In this document: positions 10,348-21,719 of the stretch, one piece after another | Layout of the letters: the number at the start of each line of letters is the position of its first letter | How positions within the stretch are numbered: position 1 is the stretch's first letter | Origin: Fragilariopsis cylindrus CCMP1102 | Taxonomy: Eukaryota > Bacillariophyta > Bacillariophyceae > Bacillariales > Bacillariaceae | DNA length: 64,000 bases | Direction of reading: 5' to 3' | Assembly (NCBI GenBank): GCA_900095095.1 | Contig: FMBT01000308.1 | Span: 186,001 to 250,000, forward strand | Notes under the pieces: generated by a model | What the model saw: the letters and a program-made list of their open reading frames with translations, nothing else | Databases searched by the model: none | Told to the model about the DNA's origin: nothing | Program-made: the position numbers and the translations under genes

Positions 10348-13300
10348 ATGCAATATAGCAACAATAACAGTCGCAATATGAGAATATCTTCACAAGCTCT
10401 CTTCTTAATCGCGGCTATTTCTGGACGGGTGAGAGCAGATATTTTCAATTATGATAAAACTAAGGGTGACAATTACGGCCCTTCAGATTGGAATAAGGTC
10501 GATTGCAATGGCCTAGACGATTGCGTAAGTAGAGTAATAATAGAAAACTGCTCGCGGATGAGTTCGAGACTAAGCTAGAATTGCGTATCGACGTGATATG
10601 ATTGTATCTAACTCGGGATAAATTTGTTCTGCACACACTCTTTCTCTTTGTATGACTCACTCAACAATCCTACTCCAGCCAGGATGGCCAGATAAACATT
10701 TAAGTTCAATAGGTTGGGAACTCGAAGATAATCAGTGTGTTTCGTGTCCTGAAACAGGGAATTCGTGCCCAGCCCAGCATCGAATGTCTCCTATCAACCT
10801 TGTTCGTGATCGAGCGATCGAAGATAATCCCAACTGGAAGGACTGTCCCGATTGGCATTGGATGAACTTTGAGGACGGAACTTGTGCTTGGGATGATATG
10901 GAGGACAGTTTTGAGATTTCAAGGCATGCACTTCAAATTCACACACCAATGAGAAGTAACGGTGATATCAATTGTGCAAACTCAGAAGGTGAACGTTTAT
11001 ATCCAAGACTTGACTATAGTAAGGGCTTCCCCGATTGGTGGCATCTTGATAGAACGGATGTTAAGGTTCCAAGTGAACACACACAGCATGGTAAAAGGTA
11101 CGCGGCCGAGATTAGTCTTGCTCATTTCTATGAATTAGATCACTGGAAAAATCAAATTGGGTACGTAACACTTTTCATGCAAGACTACCCAAACGAGAAA
11201 CCATGGCACTATCTTGATAAATTGATTTGTAAGTGGCGAAGAGAGGAAGAAAAACAAAGAGAAAAATGTGGTTTACCCCCTGCCCCGGTGTACAAGATGT
11301 GTGAGCTCTATCGTGGACAAGAACGCACCAGAGACGATATGGAATTCTTTGAAGAAGAAAATACTCCTGAATCACCTATATCAAAAGAAAGTCAGTTAGT
11401 CCGTCCGAGCCCCATTCCAATTGATGATTTCGGAGGGAATCCTGATGCCAAACGATTTCCATTACAACTTTGTCAAGGGGATTGTGACTTTACTGAAGAC
11501 TGCGCCACAGGCTTGATATGTCATAGGCGCGAAGCCAAAGAGGCAGCTCCGGGCTGCATTGGTGGAGAGGACAGCGATAGTAGTTCTGATTTCTGCGTTT
11601 TTGATCCTTTCGGCCCTGGCTATAGTCCAGTAACAGATGCTCCAACACTTTCTCCCACTAAAACGAACAGTCCAACAATCACTCCACTCCCTCCTAAGCC
11701 CGTTGTGGACTTTGGAGGAACGCCTCCTATAGCAGCATTTCCGCTTCAAAGATGTCAAGGAGATTGTGATTTAGATAACGATTGCGCAGAAGGTTTAATT
11801 TGCTTCCAGAGAGGTTCTAGTGAAGCTGTTCCAGGATGCATTGGAGGGGAAGCAAATATGATGATGACCGATTATTGTATTTTGGATCCCCGTGGAGACG
11901 GTTATACTGATCTAGACACACCATCTCCAACTGGTACAGCCACACCAGCCCCATCAAAAGCTCCAGTTACTGCACCAACAGGAACACCAACCAGATCTCC
12001 TGTAGCTACTTTACCACCTACCAAAGTCCCAGTGAATAATGATCCACGTCCTGTTGGAACTCCAAAGGAAATCTGGAACCGTGGCTGGGAGCCAAATTTT
12101 CTGCTTGACGAATGTGAAGGTGACTGCGATGATAGCTCTGACTGTTTGCCAGGCCTTATTTGCTTTAATCGAGAAACAGCCTCAGTTCCCGTTCCTGGCT
12201 GTTCAGGTGGAGATGAAGATAGTAGTCTGACTGATTACTGTATATATCCACCTCTTGACCCAAATGATGGAATTGACGTTGTGATAGGTCGACTCGACAC
12301 TGAATCTCCATCTATCGCAGCCGTCCCTAGATCTACAGATGCCCCATCTAAACCACCCTCAAGATCGCCTCGAGATAGAAAAACGTCACCTCCAACGAAG
12401 TCAACACCAAAGTTCGATGATGAGCCTGTACGATTGAACCCGCTATCTTGGAGCCCTCCAAGAGCTCAATTGCCGTTGGATCTCTGTCAAGGTGATTGTG
12501 ATGTCGACGATGATTGTGGCCCTGGTCTTGTATGCTTTCAGCGTTTCAAGCCGAACACACAAGTTCCTGGATGTATCGGTGGCGATGATGATTCTTCTTT
12601 GATGGATTATTGCGTTATTAGTGCAAGAAAGAACATTCCACCACCACCTCCACTGGTAGTTCCAGTCACGACGATTCCTCCTGTAGCTGCGCCTGTTACT
12701 GCACCTGTTTCAGCCCCTATTCCTGCTGTTCCTGCCACCTTTGTTCCAGTGCCAGAGTCACAACTGGTTTCTAGAACTGATACACCACCACTTATCGACT
12801 GCAGTGCATATTCTGACTCAGTCAGCTTTCAGCGGTTTTGTGACAACGACCACCAGGATATGTGCTGTAAGAGTCCACGATCTGATAGTAACTACTGCCA
12901 TGAGAATTATGGAATTTTTGGTGATGATATTTATTCTGCGTGTCATCATTGTTGTCAACAAGAACGTGGGGAAGCTCACGAGGTAGGACCTCCCAACGAA
13001 GCCAAACCAGGACTGGAGCCTTACACGGAATGCGCTGCGCTAGATAATTCAGCAAGACTCTGTAAAGCAGAAGGTTGTTGTGACCCAGAATATGCAGATA
13101 CACAATATTGTCGAGCACAAATGGCACAGCATCCAGGAGATTTTGAACGAATCTGTTGGTCTTGTTGTCACCCTTCTAAAGTATTCCCGCTTGATAACAG
13201 ATTGCTGTTGGAAGTGTCTGATACAGATATTGATGGTCCTGTGTCAACAACAGCTACGGCTATGACTAAAGACGAAATGAGGCTATGGCACAAGAATAAT

Positions 13301-13900
13301 CCGCGAGGTGTGGGTCCAAAGGATGTTGTTTTTAATCACACATCAATGCACCGTGAATTAATTGTCAGAGAAGAAAATTTTGTTGAAAAGGGCTTGAAGG
13401 ACGAAGATGCGTATTTCAAAGAGATTCACGGTGCCTATCAACGACGAGAGTTACAAACACCTGTCAAGGAGAACTACGAAGATGTTTTCTGGTGGCCCTA
13501 CGAGTGGCTTCTCAAGGTGGGTACGGAATACTACTACCGATACGAGGGTTCAATGACAGTCCCTCCTTGCTACACGGTAAATCATTGGCGTGTTATGAAG
13601 GATCCAATCCGAGTAGCCAAACATCAGATAACAGAGCTAGAAAGATTACTAGCCTGGCGCATGAATGGTAAATGTGAATCAGATACTGCCGGAAAAGCTC
13701 GTAAAGACAACCCTGACGCCGTGGACGTCAATCGGCCTGTACAAGATTTGGCTAAGGGTCACCGAATGGTTTTTTGCGAATGTCAAGACTGGCCATCGAA
13801 GTTTCCACAAGAGCGTGAGTGGTGCGAAAAATGGCAACAAAGAGAACCCGAGCTACGGCTTTTCGAAAATCCCTACAACTGGAACCAATTGGGCTTTTAA
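10348..13900 (+). CDS. Secreted alpha-carbonic-anhydrase-like protein with Cys-rich repeat insertion
   Basis: Exons 10348-10524 and 10679-13900 (154-nt GTAAGT/CAG intron) give 1132 residues. A signal peptide (ISSQALFLIAAISGRVRA) is followed by alpha-CA sequence: YGPSDWNKVDC, SPINL (96-100), and SEHTQHGKRYAAEISLAHF (191-209). The fold resumes at YYYRYEGSMTVPPCY near 1010-1024, then WRVMKDPIRV. Between about 255 and 970 lie four modules of about 48 residues, each with CxGDCD, a DC pair, GLxC, PGCxGG and a YC/FC end (320-368, 414-462, 534-583, 658-705). They are joined by Pro/Thr/Ser linkers and followed by two CC-rich motifs (765-820, 843-890). The third zinc-ligand position of alpha-CAs (in AELHLVH) is Ser205, and the HFH pair is reduced to one His (181). 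Binding or structural use is therefore as likely as CO2 hydration. A secreted, cell-wall or surface location is inferred. Confidence 0.8.
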
Positions 13901-14041
13901 AAAAAAGGAAAAATCATTGTATGGAGAAATTTATTTGTCACAATACTTTTCTATCATTTACATTTTATATCAAATTCAATCTAAGAATACAACAAGAATT
14001 CTTGTTCTACTGGGGGGGATATCTCAATTATATAACTATAT

Positions 14042-14235
14042 CCTGAGCAGCAAGAGCAAGAAGTGTCATTACTCATAAAATAAATCACATTAATTATATA
14101 ATATCAAAACAACCTACTCCTACTGGATAAATATGTCTTCCTCCTGAGCAGCAAGAAGTATCATTACTCGTTAAATAAATCACATGTATTATATATTATC
14201 ACAACAATCTACTATTGAATATATATGTCTTCCTT
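14042..14235. repeat. Tandem duplication of about 100 bp in 3' flank
   Basis: Two adjacent copies, about 14042-14142 and 14143-14235. Both begin CCTGAGCAGCAAGA and end at ATATGTCTTCCT, and share TCATTACTC and AAATAAATCACAT in the same order. Copy 2 is slightly shorter and diverged by several substitutions and small gaps. The rest of the 13901-14359 gap shows nothing else. Confidence 0.7.
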
Positions 14236-14359
14236 GACTTCTAGAATTAATTATCATTTTGCATACCCCTGTAGGCAATATATCATAGAGGGCTAAACAT
14301 CCATTCGTCCTTGCTCGCTACACTAGCTCGTCCGTCCGTAGGTAGATCTAATTGGTCTC

Positions 14360-15301
14360 TCAAAAAGTCCTGGCCAGTATTTCTTTGATAGTTTCGGACG
14401 TGATGACTTTGTGTTTTGCTTCTTCTTTAATAACCCTTTTTAGTTCTTCCTTCTTCATATTAATCATTTCGGCAATCACGGCCTGTTGAGAAGCGGGCAT
14501 ATTCCTCCACTGCTGTTGATTTTTATTAAATGCACCCATCAAAATAGAATTTAATTGTTCTTCCAAATCATCGTCATTGTAAAAAGTGACTTCCTCACCG
14601 TTGTCGACACGTCGAAATGGCATCCGACTGACCGCATCTGGGTCGTTCTCCCAATCAGCACTATCTACCTCATTTGCAGGAACAAGAATGTCATGACCCA
14701 TAAAAACAACATCTTCTTTGGAGATTTCAGGAAAACCTAAGTCAGGTCTTGCATCATACAAAAGACTTCGAATTGCCACTGAATCGGTGGTACGTCCATC
14801 GTGTTCCAAGACTGTGGCTTTCCACCAATGGAGTGTAACGGTCACATCTCCGTCGTCTTCATTATCTTTATCGTTATCATCGGTACCTGTATCATTCTTG
14901 CCGGTAGTATCATCATTCTTGTCGGTAGTCGCAGCTATTTTTTTGCTGTTATCATCATCGCCTTTCTCAACGACAACATCGTTGTGGATTTCCCATTGTA
15001 CCTCAATCCTATCTCCCGTCTTTAAACCTAGCGTTTCTGCTATATCTATTGTTTCTGTCGATGTAGCTGTCGATGTAGATGTCGATGTAGATGTGGTTGC
15101 AGCTTTTGATGTGGCGGCGGTTTGGGTAGTGGCAGTTGCCATCGTAGGAGTTACAACAGTCTTCGCGTCATCGACAATATCATTAGAATCGACTGAAACC
15201 TTCGGGCGCTTCTTCGTTGTCACTTCATTATCATCGTCAGCATTGTTGCGCTTTAGAGCTGAACTGGATGCAGTTTCTTCGAGTGATTTGTTGTCCGTCA
15301 T
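14360..15301 (-). CDS. Nuclear-type protein with possible Tudor/SH3-like barrel
   Basis: An intact single-exon frame of 313 residues from ATG 15301. The N-terminal third is low complexity (Ala/Thr/Ser and Asp) with a basic cluster TTKKRPKV that could be a nuclear localisation signal. A globular region starts at GLKTGDRIEVQWEI and, after a Lys/Asp-rich insert, continues TVTLHWWKATVLEHDGRT, AIRSLLYDARPDLGFPE and EDVVFMGHDILVP. The order 'regulated sequence, basic aromatic strand, exit strand' resembles a Tudor or SH3-type barrel, split by the acidic insert. The C-terminal 80 residues are predicted helical (EEQLNSILMGAF, IAEMINMKKEELKRVIKEEA). I do not recognise a named family. An E2F-like site lies 160 bases upstream. 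Confidence 0.7.
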   Translation of the reverse strand: MTDNKSLEETASSSALKRNNADDDNEVTTKKRPKVSVDSNDIVDDAKTVVTPTMATATTQTAATSKAATTSTSTSTSTATSTETIDIAETLGLKTGDRIEVQWEIHNDVVVEKGDDDNSKKIAATTDKNDDTTGKNDTGTDDNDKDNEDDGDVTVTLHWWKATVLEHDGRTTDSVAIRSLLYDARPDLGFPEISKEDVVFMGHDILVPANEVDSADWENDPDAVSRMPFRRVDNGEEVTFYNDDDLEEQLNSILMGAFNKNQQQWRNMPASQQAVIAEMINMKKEELKRVIKEEAKHKVITSETIKEILARTF

Positions 15302-16215
15302 ATTGTACCTTTCACTATGTAAGTATGATGGCGATTCTTTTTATGTTCTACTAATATGTTCATTGCTTGACTTCGAGCGTCGAACAGGAATGGGAGGAAT
15401 AATAAATTAAATGATAAATGACACAAATAAATCTTGAAAAAAAAGTTAAGGAGCTCTCGTGGCGCGAAAACAGTGTTCGAGTTTTTTGTTGTTTTCTGTT
15501 TTGATGAGTCGAGTGAGTCGCATCATGTCACAGCATTGCCTCAAATGATCATGATGAAGTACTAACACTAGTATTGATACATAATACTCTTATGTTCTAT
15601 ATTGTTATCACCAATTCCCAGTAGTCAACACTGATTGTTGGTTCAGCTAACAGTAGAGCAATGGTGGAGAAAATATAACAAGATAGTAACTACAGCCAAT
15701 ACAAACAACAAAAGTAAAATGCATCTATTGAGTACTGTAGAAGATGTCTACAACTCATAAAATATAAGGCTTTCCACTGGGAAAAGTTAGTCGTGCATTA
15801 TTCCCAGAACACAGAAGAACACAAATTTCATTTTTACAGGATTAGATATCTGTTGCTGCAGAGTGGGCTGATCAGAATCATTTGGGAAATTTTAACTAAA
15901 ACTTAAATTACTGATTTAATGCACAGTAGACAGCATTGAGCTGAACTTGTAAATGAAGGAGCAAGGAGCACAATTTATAAGTCCAATGATTCGTTTTCTA
16001 TATATGTAAAAGAAACAACAGTTGAAGCCAAGTTGTAGCATCTTATTCTAGCTGAATTCTAAGTAGCTGGCATTGTACTCAACGAAACAGAAAGAAATAG
16101 AAAATGAAATTGAACATTGAATGAAGCTGGAAGTATGGAATAACAGCTCAAAAATTGCGTTGTGAAGTTCATAACGATTGTTATTATGTAATGATTGATT
16201 TGTTTCGTTGCTGTT
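15302..16215. other. Intergenic
   Basis: Promoter side of the Tudor-like gene and 3' flank of the HtrA gene. It contains the E2F-like site at 15461-15470 and a TACTGTA word at 15733-15739. No coding signal was seen. Confidence 0.5.
15461..15470 (+). promoter_or_regulatory. E2F-like site upstream of Tudor-like gene
   Basis: GGCGCGAAAA, the same core as the site before ORC1/CDC6, about 160 bases upstream of the ATG at 15301. Regulatory role inferred. Confidence 0.3.
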
Positions 16216-19200
16216 CTAATCGCGTAGCAACGATCGAAATGGTCCCAGCTCTTGAAACTGATTTCTCTCCTCTTGTTGTCGTCGTTCTTGTTCTCTTTGT
16301 ATCTCCTTTTGTGTGCTTGACATGTCCTTCGGCTTGACGCTTATAATCCTTTCATTGCCATTTCTCAAAACGGTGAAGGGAATGTTCTCACCTTAAAATG
16401 AAAAATAATTACAGACGATTGATGAGAAAGAATACATAGATAAGTAGAGAAAACAGTAAGATTGCATATGTTCTTTCAAGACTTACCCGGCGTCGCTAAG
16501 TCGATCAAACGGCTTGCATCGCTGGCAGATCGCACCGTTTCAGGTCCGATCCGTTGGATAATATCGTGCTCCTTCAGCCCACCTAGATGGGTGGATGTCT
16601 TTCTATAAAGTTTATGAACGAGTGCTCCATAAACTTCAGGGATTCTGTCTGCCGATTTGCTATCGATATCTGCATTATTTTCTCGCGCCCAATTGGGCGT
16701 GCACGTTGTCAATTGACATCCCAAATAACCATGACGGATCTCCTTTCCTTCAGATAAATCATGCATGATATCTCTCACTCTGTTGATAGGTATAGCAAAA
16801 CTGGTACCTTCCATGTGAGCGCGAATAGCCGCGTTGATACCAATGACTTGACCGCTTTCCACATCAATCATGGCCCACCTATAAAGAAACACACGCACAA
16901 ACACAATATCATGATTTTAAGTTATAAGTTTGAGTGGGAAAAACGAATGGAATAGACATATTCAACTAAGGAACAACTTACCAGAATTTCCGGGATTGAT
17001 AGCTGCATCAGTTTGTATGTAGTTTACTAGCTTGTGAGGGACTCCAACCATCATAGATGACCTTTCTCTTCCAGAAACAATACCCATTGTTACAGTGTTA
17101 TCCAACCCCCCTGGACTTCCAACGGCTACAACTATTTTTCCAACTTTTAGCTGATCACTGTCGCCCAATTCTGCAACGGGTAGATTTAGATTTGATGTTA
17201 GTGGAAAATCATCGGGTGTAATAATTTTAAGGACTGCAATATCTACAATATCGTCTGTCCCCGTTACTTCACAACTGTAAACTCTTCCATCCGTTAAGGT
17301 GACTACTCTCAAGGAAAAAAGAAACAATAGCGTTAACAAATTAGATAGAGATTCCGTGTATACATATAACACGCAATAACAATAGCAGCAACAATAACAG
17401 CAGCAACATAAACTTCCGTATGCCTTTTTCTTACCTTTGACTTTGGTAGCGCCTTCGACGACGTGAGCGTTTGTTATAATAAAGCCTTCCGACGAAAAAA
17501 TCAAACCTGATCCTTGGCCTTGTTGAATGTAGATCCTGGTGGAGAATAATTATTATCACCTTTCGATGATGGACCCTTTGCCGGATGGTTTTCAGTATCA
17601 ATTCGGACTACGGATGGACCAACTTGATCGACAACATCTGAAATGAATGAAAGTGCCAGTCGACGTTTATCACGCACATTCAAAGGATTGGGTATATTCT
17701 TATTATTGTTGATATTTCCACTACTACTAGGTACGGGAGGAACAGTAAAACTCCGCCGTTGTTTGGGAAGATGTGGGATTTTGTCCTTCCAAGCGTCGTC
17801 GTCTTTATTCTCTTTAAATCCGTCCGATTTATGTCCTGTTGTCGATTTATCATTGGATCCATTTTCTGATGGTGCTGTTGTCGTCGAATCGTCATTGTTG
17901 TCAGGTTCGATATTCTTTTCTTCTTCAGAGGAACGCATGCGTGGTACCGAAGACGTCCTCACAGTCATTCGGTCTCCCACCTCGTCTGCAACCATGGGGT
18001 ATAGCATAATGGTAGCAATTAACACGAACGTTCGAAAAGCCTTCCCCAATACCCCGTTCTTCTTTTTCTTCTTTGGTGGTTTGGCTGTTTTTGACGACGT
18101 CGATGTTGTTGGTTTCGGAATCGCTACTATCGATTTTGACGCATTTTTCGATGACACTGAGGGTTTTTATTTTATATTTATTTTTTGTTTTATTATCCTT
18201 GGCTTTATTTTATATGACACTGAAGGTTTTTTCTTATTCTTTGTTTTATTATTCTTGGTGTTATTTTGAGATGACACTTTTGCTTTTGTTGTTTGAATGC
18301 TATTGTTTTTGGTATTATTCGTTCTATTTTCGTTATTAGCTTTTCGTCTACCGAATATCCAGAACCGTCTACGATGAGGTTTGTCGTCGTCATATTTAGA
18401 CAAAGTCGTTGTTTCTGTTTCATTACCTGTTCTTGGTATTCTCGCTGCGGTAGCATCGTCTATCTGTACTAGGTCCCCGTAATCGTCACCTTGATCGGAA
18501 TCTTTCGAACTTTTCCGTGATCGTTTCCGAGATCGTTGGTACCAGTTACATTGTTGTTGTATGATACGTCATCGGCAGATGGAGGATTTTTCTGTTGAAT
18601 TAGCTTACTAGCGTTTTCCAATAGTATATTATCGTCATAAGCACTTTTTGATTTTTCTATAGATATCGTCAATATATCGTCAGTGTCCTTTTCGTCGTAG
18701 TTTTCATCTTCGTCATCTAATTTTCCACTATCGTAGTCACCCTCATCTTCTTCTTCTTCTTCTTCTTCTTCCGACGACGACGACGACGGTTCACCCATCG
18801 TCGGCTGATCGTCCTGGTCTTTTTCTCCATCTCCATCTCCTTCTTCTTCTATCGATTCCTCATCTACCGGATTTTTATTTTTATTGAAGAATTTCCCCCA
18901 CAATAACGAGCTTTGTCGTCGTCGTCGTTGTCGCTGCCAACATATTGTTGATGGGGATAATGATAACGATACGGTCGGCGGGTATTCGTACGCATTACGT
19001 CGTCGTTGCTGGTGGTTCACCGTCCGTTGCCGTAGCGACGATATTACATTACAATGAGCACCTTTATTGTCGACTTGTTGTTGGGAATGCAATAAAATCG
19101 ACGAGTACGCGTAACAACCAAAACCAAAAGAACCACTGCTATAATACGAAAGAAGAAGGCAATATAAAGTGATTTGTGATAAGATCATCCAAGTAAAGGA

Positions 19201-19224
19201 TATAGTCGACAACACCTTGATCAT
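16216..19224 (-). CDS. HtrA/Deg-type serine protease with PDZ domain and long N-terminal extension, frame broken
   Basis: Leftward from ATG 19224. The N-terminus has a strongly hydrophobic segment (WMILSQITLYCLLLSYYSSG) that could be a signal peptide or anchor. An acidic region, a basic patch (KPHRRRFWIFGRRK) and a second hydrophobic stretch (AFRTFVLIATIMLYPMVADE) follow. The protease core carries the triad: His in TNAHVVEG, Asp in DDIVDIAVL, Ser in NPGNSG. A C-terminal PDZ-like region runs from GYLGCQL through DIIQRIGPETV to NIPFTVLRNG, ending at TAG 16216. Introns 17434-17306, 16981-16879 and 16486-16392 have GT-AG ends. Conserved sequence jumps frame near 18475, 17535 and 16873, each restored by one extra base; the last would give GGPM after NPGNS. 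HtrA enzymes remove damaged proteins. The compartment is unclear (plastid, mitochondrion or endomembrane). Confidence 0.75.
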
Positions 19225-21719
19225 CTTTTTTTTTTCTTCTTCTTATTAGTCAACGATGTAGGCGTAATGGGAATAGTCAGAGGTTTCAGTAGTCAATGAG
19301 AGCTAGGTAGCTACTGTAGGCAGTGCTTGTTGAGAAACCAATGAATTTCATGTGTTTTTGGATTCGAGGTACGATAGTCTTTATTGGTTTGTTGCCCTTT
19401 CAGAAGTGACATCGGTGTGTGGTGTTATTGTGTCATTATTGTGTTGCTTACCGGTACCACTGTACTGTTACAATTTTTTACAAAGATATCAGGTCACAGT
19501 TTGGTACAGTACGGAGCGACGATAAGATCTCGTACAAAAAGGTTAAGGGTTATGAATTTAGAGATGAGCAAAAATAAGGGTCGTGATATTTCGATAAAAA
19601 AATAATATAGAACCCCCCTTCAAAGGATACTTATTGTACAGTAGTAACAAATGAATAGAACCAACTACAGGATTTGGAAATATAAGACTAAGAGACAATA
19701 TGCATTATCAATGTATTGGTTAAAAAGCTACACTCCATTTATTCCTTGTGTTTATTTTCTCTATTATGCACTTATTTGTCTTTTTCTTTAACAGGGTAGG
19801 TCCAGTCCTGAGAAACTATGACTTGGTGTGTGGGCTAGCTGTTGCTTTGCTAGACTCTAAAAAGTAGTAAATTCAGCGTTCCAACTAGCTAGCTATCGGT
19901 TTGAACTTGAAACAAGTAAACACTCTAAGGGTATGTTTACTAACACATAAACCACAAGCTGTGGTGCATATAATTACTAACCTTGAGCATCTACTCCAGT
20001 TTGAAACAACATAGTCTTTGGTCTTAGTTAGCACAGTACAGTACTGTACTGTAAGTAATGGCACTCTCTAAACTCGTATTCGTATGTACTGTATGTACTT
20101 GAAGTAGTACAGTAAATACGTGTAGTATTGCAAGGACAGCAAATTCCTGCGACTTGTACGTGTGTGTGATGTCTATTAGAGTGGTCGCGTGCATAAAGCA
20201 ATAACGCCTACGTAATTACAGAAAAACGTTGCAGACTGCGCCACCTGCAGGCCAGCCTCTTGTGCCTTGACACCGTTTTTCATGATATCCCACAGAATTC
20301 TTTTCTCTGTGAATTTTCGGCGCGTTTTAGAAAATTAAAATTCCTTGATCTAATAAATTAAGAATAATGAACGGTTCCTGTAAGTTTCCAGAAGCCAGTT
20401 GAAGAAAATCTAAATACCATTGACAGTTTATTAAATAAACTGGCAATCTTATCTGGTTCTGAGCTCTAGCTCTATCCCTAAATATTCATTACTTGCTGAC
20501 ACGATGTGACTCAAAAGAAAATCTACTTAATGTTTTTACACGTATTCTTCTTTCTTTTTGAAATTACGACGCTCTTTTACAGCTCAGCTTGTGACGTTTT
20601 TTGACAGACAAATGCGTATTTAACACCAAACTGAGTACATTTCTCTATTCGCGACCACAACGCATTAAAATTCTCTGATGTTCCGCGCTATCAAAGGCAC
20701 CAATCAAACACGCAAGAGTGTTGATGTTTGTTCTACGTGATTGCTTTTGCGTGTTAGCTAAAACAACTCATACTGGTACAGCACTCTACGACGTTGCTTT
20801 GCGCCACACATTAGCAAAAAACAAAGATAGATTTCCTCTGCTCCTCCTCTGAAATTGGCAGTTTGAGAATGCTTTCTGCTCGTTCGCTCTTACTTCAAGT
20901 ACTCATTTAATTTACTGGAGTCGAGGTCTTATACATATTTTGTACTACAAGTCAAGTAAACCAGTGAAAATTCCTTCCAAATCTTGTTACCACACATATT
21001 ATAAGAATCACAAGAAAAGCTGTCTGAACGGAAGACACAACAGCTAAACTATACACATTATACATTCCTGCTAGCTTAGTATATGCACATCTTTCCCTTG
21101 GCATGAACAATCGTATCTTATCAATATCATTCAGCCGCGCACCCATCACCCATCACCCATCATCCATCAAAACAAAAATACTGTACTAGCTAATATCATC
21201 CACCCATCACAAATCTACAAAATCCATCCAACGCCATCTTAAAATCGTAAGTTTTTCAACAACAACAAAATATATTTTGAGAAGAAGTGTTGTGTAATTG
21301 CCGTATTTGAAAAAACCGAATGAATCTGAAAAGATGGGAGATATCGGCGGAAGATTCGGTCTGTGCTTATTCTTCATTCAAAATCACGGCATCATTAGAT
21401 TTCATCACATACAGTATCCATAATGCCTTTCTATGCATGATCTGCTGTGATGTATGGACGGAAAATGCACAGACCAATATAGAATATGGCACAACTTCTG
21501 ATCAATGTACATGTAGAATAGGCATCGTAGGAAGACATTCATCTTGGGATAGGATCTTTTCTCCACAAACGTTTAAAAAGCCATCATCTCACACGATTCT
21601 TTTTCCTTCTGAAAACCAATTGCTGCTACTGCTTACCTACCCCTCCCGTTACATATATCCTACAATAATAAATTAATATATTTTTATATCGCAAGTCCTT
21701 AAAAATAAAATCACAAATA
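19225..21719. other. Intergenic between divergent HtrA and bZIP genes
   Basis: The largest gap, 2.5 kb. TACAGTA/TACTGTA words are dense at 19312, 19637, 20037-20053, 20087 and 20108. A frame at 21320-21676 has no protein-like composition and probably is leader sequence of the bZIP gene. No gene was recognised. Confidence 0.5.
20037..20114. promoter_or_regulatory. Cluster of TACWGTA words
   Basis: Five copies of TACTGTA or TACAGTA within 78 bases, three of them overlapping in CAGTACAGTACTGTACTGTA. This is the densest cluster of a word that recurs in most gaps of the window. Function unknown. Confidence 0.4.

Noticed and set aside
21320-21676. 118-residue plus-strand frame before the bZIP gene
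   Set aside because: Short, with unremarkable composition and no family. It lies where the bZIP leader is expected.
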